From Temnopleurus reevesii (Eukaryota; Echinodermata; Echinoidea; Temnopleuroida; Temnopleuridae), in assembly GCA_036244855.1 (NCBI GenBank), contig BQKZ01007027.1, positions 9,610-21,991 of the forward strand: a stretch of DNA of 12,382 nucleotides, written 5' to 3'. Below the pieces are notes generated by a model. It had not been told where the DNA came from. It made no database searches and saw nothing but the letters and a program-made list of their open reading frames with translations. The position numbers and the translations under genes were made by a program. This document shows, piece after piece, positions 9,475 to 12,382 of the stretch. Positions within the stretch are counted from its first letter, which is position 1, and every line of letters begins with the position of its first letter.

Positions 9475-9722
9475 TGACATGGAACTTCAACGGAAATGTC
9501 ATCGAAGACGGAGGACGTTTCAAGGTCTGGTCCGAAGACGCCAACTATTTCCTGAGCATCCCTCTAGCCCTCTCCACTGACTCCGGCAACTACACTACCC
9601 GCGCCGCCAACGAGCATGGTGAATGCTCTACCACCTTCAGTCTGAGCATCACAGCAGCAGACGAGGGCGCTGTTGAAGAAATCGACGTTCAAGCCCTGAT
9701 CGATTCGGTCCAGGAAGAATAA
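9475..9722 (+). CDS. Exon 7 (terminal): C-terminal half of last Ig domain, acidic tail, stop
   Basis: It begins after CACCTTATAG| with the two bases completing Val, then TWNFNGNVIEDGGRFKVW, SEDANYFLSIPLALSTDSG and NYTTRAANEHGECSTTFSLS. These are strands C to G of an I-set Ig: the C-strand Trp, the L-x-I of strand E, D-S-G-x-Y of strand F and N-x-x-G of the FG turn. The F-strand Cys is replaced by Thr (YTT for YxC), so no canonical disulphide can form. After strand G comes ITAADEGAVEEIDVQALIDS, then VQEE and TAA at 9720-9722, an acidic, possibly helical tail of about 25 residues. A C-terminal Ig ending the protein resembles titin (M10) and smooth-muscle MLCK/telokin. Orthology is not settled. 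The seven exons joined give 1,095 nt including the stop, with no frame break. Confidence 0.93.
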
Positions 9723-10074
9723 TTCTGAACAAAACATAAAAATCCTGAAAAACTCTATAAGAACCAAAAATGTGACACATTTTTGGAAATGTAAAATTGA
9801 AATGGAAACAATGACATGACAACTCCAGAGAAGAAACCAAGATAAAACGTAGAGAAAACATGACATGGAAACCAGCTGACTTCACGAGTGCTTATTGTAG
9901 TTTAAGGCTGTAAAAGTTTGATAGAGATGACCAGATTGTTGTGCGTTATGTCTGCTATTGTCATATTTTCTTTTCTTTTTTGATGGAAAACTGATCCTAA
10001 CTTTTCTCTACATGTTAAAAGTTTTATTAATTATGTAAGTGATATCTTTGTCTAGAGATTAGAAGTGATATAGA

Positions 10075-10080
10075 ATTAAA
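10075..10080 (+). terminator. Variant poly(A) signal ATTAAA
   Basis: The commonest variant of the poly(A) hexamer, followed by a T/G-rich stretch (TTTATTTGTCTTTGTT) that could be the downstream element. It would give a 3' UTR of about 370 bases, and could serve as a proximal site. Confidence 0.4.
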
Positions 10081-10124
10081 AGAGTGTTATTTATTTGTCT
10101 TTGTTAAAAGAGTATTATTTATAT
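10076..10124 (+). repeat. 28-bp imperfect tandem repeat carrying ATTTA motifs
   Basis: TTAAAAGAGTGTTATTTAT (from 10076) recurs as TTAAAAGAGTATTATTTAT (from 10104) with one mismatch across the core. Each unit contains one ATTTA, the core of AU-rich mRNA stability elements. Confidence 0.8.
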
Positions 10125-10356
10125 GTATGCATATAAAGCCTAATAATGTGATAACTTTTATAAGTGTGGAATATATTTGTTATTTACTTGTAATATTCAA
10201 ACTATGATTTAAAACTGGTCATCTCGATGAAACCAAAACTACTGCCCTGGAACATGGCAATTAAATGATAGTGCAGGTCAAAGGTCAAGTAGTTAACAAA
10301 TCTGCCCTCTAGTCTTCCTCACAGTCTTTTCTTTTCATACCTGTGATTTCTTTTGT

Positions 10357-10362
10357 AATAAA
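10357..10362 (+). terminator. Canonical poly(A) signal AATAAA
   Basis: First perfect AATAAA after the stop codon (TTTTGTAATAAAGG), about 635 bases downstream. The sequence after it is only moderately GT-rich. Further AATAAA hexamers lie at 10986-10991 and 11061-11066 and could serve longer transcripts. Confidence 0.6.
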
Positions 10363-10385
10363 GGATTTATATGCGGCAAGCTGTA

Positions 10386-11730
10386 AATAGAAATCAATGC
10401 ATGCATTACGAGGAATGTGAGTTAAACAGAAATAACAAAAAAATATTTTTATTTTATTCATCGTTTCAGATGGCTATAGAATGTCCTCTGATTACAGAGT
10501 GATTTGTGTAGATTATTAAAGTGGCGTGTAGGTTGTCATTGCAATGTGAGATTAAAAGAGTGCCTGGAGATTTCAGTGTGTAATTTTGAACACAAGCTGA
10601 TTTTAGATTAAATATTTTTTCACATTGAAAATTGCACCAAGCAAATGCCAAGTCTAAGTGAAATGGTGACGTAGCAATTAGAACTATGTTTATCATTTTC
10701 ACAGAGTGGAAAATGAGCCGAGAATCTACTTTAGTAAGTAATCTCAGTCTTATTTTTCATCACTTTGGAGAATGCATGACGCCTTTTATAAATGTATAAA
10801 TTGTATTTAGTAGGAGTATGCCATTCATTGCATCTCATTCTAGTACTTTGAAGAAAAAAATATGAGTGCAATTGTGACGATGATGATTTGTTTCATATAT
10901 TTCTGTTTATTTTCTAACATTTCTCTCTTTTTGGTGTCAACTGCTTGCCTTTACTATGCCATGTTCCCATCCACATTTCAAAGAAAATAAAAATTTATAG
11001 TGAAAAAAAGAGAGAGAGATAAATATTGCAGTGCCATTTTATTTATAGAGGGCAGACTTCAATAAATCTATACACAGAATAATACCACAGGAATATCAGC
11101 TGTGTCTGTTGTCATTATTATCGATGTGTTGACGTATTTATATAGAATTATGCTCTTAATGCTTGGGTAAGTATTTAATACTGTTGGGTTTTGGACATTC
11201 TGCATGAGTATCAAAAAAGGTTGAAATGAGCACGGAGGCTTACTTATATATTTCCATGTAAAGTCTACGTTAGCCAAGCATTCATGAAAATTGAAAGATG
11301 CTTCTTGAAGACAAAAGTACAGAGGAAAGAACCTCAGCTTATGCTTATTTATGCCAGTCAAACACATTTTACGTTGGTCAAGTGTCTTCCCTCAGTATTT
11401 CTGTACTCATAGAGTGTCTTTTCAAATCTCATGAATGCTGGGTAGAGGTTGCCTAAAATGTAATGGTTTGAGTGAGTCTTCATTATCTTTTGTAAGATCA
11501 TAGTGATGATGTTTGATAGTGGCTTTCATATTTGCAATATAGCTGAGCGGGTTTTATGTTTGATATTATCACCGTAATGGTAGTGGTATGTATAATGAAG
11601 ATACTGTACTATTAATTGAGATATTTTGGATGGCGGAACATTTCTAGTTATGGGATCTCTGTTTATGGAAGAATGATGGTGAGGGTCGCTATATGATAGT
11701 GGTTGCAATACTTGCAATGGGTGGTGATGT
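10386..11730. other. 3' flank: no gene recognised
   Basis: AT-rich sequence with no coding-like stretch on either strand. It holds two more AATAAA hexamers (10986, 11061). It also has a diverged direct repeat, with TGATAGTGGCTTTCATATTT from about 11513 and a similar TGATAGTGGTTGCAATACTT from about 11694. It could be a distal 3' UTR or intergenic DNA. Open frames on the - strand (10466-10702, 11068-11367, 11526-11717) look like chance. Confidence 0.55.
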
Positions 11731-11736
11731 GGATGG

Positions 11737-11763
11737 GTGTGTGTGTGTGTGTGTATGTGTGTT
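11737..11763. repeat. (GT)n microsatellite
   Basis: Nine uninterrupted GT units, then a single A and a further short TG run. Confidence 0.9.
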
Positions 11764-11942
11764 TTACGGACAGGGAGATGGAAAGAGAGTTTTGAGAATT
11801 GTTAAAGACAGAATTTGGGGTATTTAAAAAGGGAATTATGAAGGTGCAAAAAGAAATATATGTGTGTGTGTGTGTGAGTGTGCGGAAATAAGTGCATAGA
11901 GAGAGAGGGGAGTGAGACAGAAGTGGATTATTGAACGGAAAT

Positions 11943-11944
<2 letters not shown>

Positions 11945-12004
<60 letters not shown>
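11945..12004. repeat. (TG)30 microsatellite
   Basis: Sixty bases of perfect TG dinucleotides, the longest simple repeat in the window. Alternating purine-pyrimidine DNA of this length can adopt Z-form and is usually highly polymorphic. Confidence 0.97.
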
Positions 12005-12007
<3 letters not shown>

Positions 12008-12382
12008 TAACAAGACAAAAGTGGTGCATTTAAAAAAAAATTCTTATTCGTATGTTTAGATGAGTTTGTGGGTGTTTAAGAAAGGGAGAAATTGAGAGGT
12101 GTGGGAATCTTACAAGACGAGAGTGGAGTATTTAAAAGATAAGATTTATAAAGGTGCAGCTGACTTGCCAATGTGTGTGTGTCTGTGTGTGTTTGTGAGT
12201 TTGTGATTTTTGTACAGAGTGCAAGAGAAGTGAAAATTTTACAAGACGAATATGGATTATCTGCAAAGAACATTGTGTAAGGGGTGAGCATGTGTATTGT
12301 GTATGGATATATATATGCGCATGTATGTGGGGTAGGTGCTTGATAATGCAACACAGCACTGAGTTTCACTCCCATCCACCCC

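Larger units (their letters stand above)
9723..10385 (+). other. 3' untranslated region (probable extent)
   Basis: AT-rich sequence after the stop, with no splice signal needed. It contains an ATTAAA at 10075-10080, three ATTTA pentamers between 10089 and 10186, a 28-bp imperfect tandem repeat, and an AATAAA at 10357-10362. The end is placed about 20 bases past that AATAAA by convention; alternative ends are possible. Confidence 0.6.
11737..12300. repeat. Degenerate GT-rich minisatellite, about 100-130 bp unit
   Basis: Below the simple repeats there is a longer unit: a TG run, a purine-rich GAGA/GGGAG block, then (A)CAAGACRARAGTGG followed by TATTTAAAA. Copies of the last motif start near 11805 (AAAGACAGAATTTGG), 11914 (GAGACAGAAGTGG), 12010 (ACAAGACAAAAGTGG), 12112 (ACAAGACGAGAGTGG) and 12241 (ACAAGACGAATATGG). 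TG runs sit between them (11737, 11861, 11945, 12172). Length variation of the TG part explains the uneven spacing. Long - strand open frames here are repeat artefacts. Confidence 0.75.

Noticed and set aside
9564..9885. Two - strand open frames opposite exon 7 and the start of the 3' UTR
   Set aside because: Shadows of the + strand coding exon; peptides show no domain, while the + frame is a clear Ig domain.
10705..10733. Possible 29-nt exon (acceptor TTTTCACAG, donor-like GTAAGT) past the poly(A) signal
   Set aside because: No coding frame to join and it lies beyond the likely transcript end; a small ATG frame at 10712 is only 27 codons.
12076..12375. - strand His/Thr-rich open frames
   Set aside because: Produced by the GT/CA repeats and the minisatellite; no domain features.

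Overview
The window is eukaryotic, AT-rich genomic DNA and holds the 3' end of one intron-rich gene on the + strand. Seven exons can be joined into one continuous 364-residue C-terminus that is cut off at the left edge. The protein reads: second half of an intracellular Ig (I-set) domain, then a roughly 218-residue low-complexity linker rich in Ser, Arg and Glu with a calmodulin-type IQ motif, then a complete I-set Ig domain, a short acidic tail and a stop. This layout fits the C-terminal (M-band-like) part of a giant muscle Ig protein of the titin/twitchin/obscurin/MLCK superfamily. The sequence alone does not decide which member. Introns of 0.5-3 kb, low GC introns, CT/GT microsatellites and tRNA-derived SINE-like remnants suggest a marine invertebrate. 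An echinoderm such as a sea urchin is my best guess, but this is inference.

Layout: exon 1 (1-85, partial); a 2.8 kb intron with a SINE-like remnant and a large CT tract; exon 2 (2915-3109, S/R/E linker); exon 3 (3671-3826, IQ motif); a 3.1 kb AT-rich intron; exon 4 (6963-7112) and exon 5 (7847-7999), both acidic linker; a tandem array of half-Ig exon copies (about 8054-8640) whose last copy is the usable exon 6 (8533-8640); exon 7 (9475-9722, second half of the Ig domain, tail and stop). A 3' UTR follows, with a probable poly(A) signal at 10357-10362. After that comes about 2 kb of non-coding DNA that ends in a degenerate GT-rich minisatellite.

Every intron has phase 1, so each internal exon (195, 156, 150, 153 and 108 nt) is a multiple of three and could be skipped without a frameshift. 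The linker between the two Ig domains therefore looks like a modular, alternatively spliced region, and the IQ exon has the weakest splice sites.

The most unusual feature is the array of four copies of the Ig first-half exon, about 160 bp each. Copies 1 and 2 keep strong 3' splice sites and open phase-1 reading frames but have lost the normal 5' splice site. Copy 2 contains a new strong internal donor that would define a 51-nt, frame-preserving mini-exon. No convincing gene was seen on the - strand.
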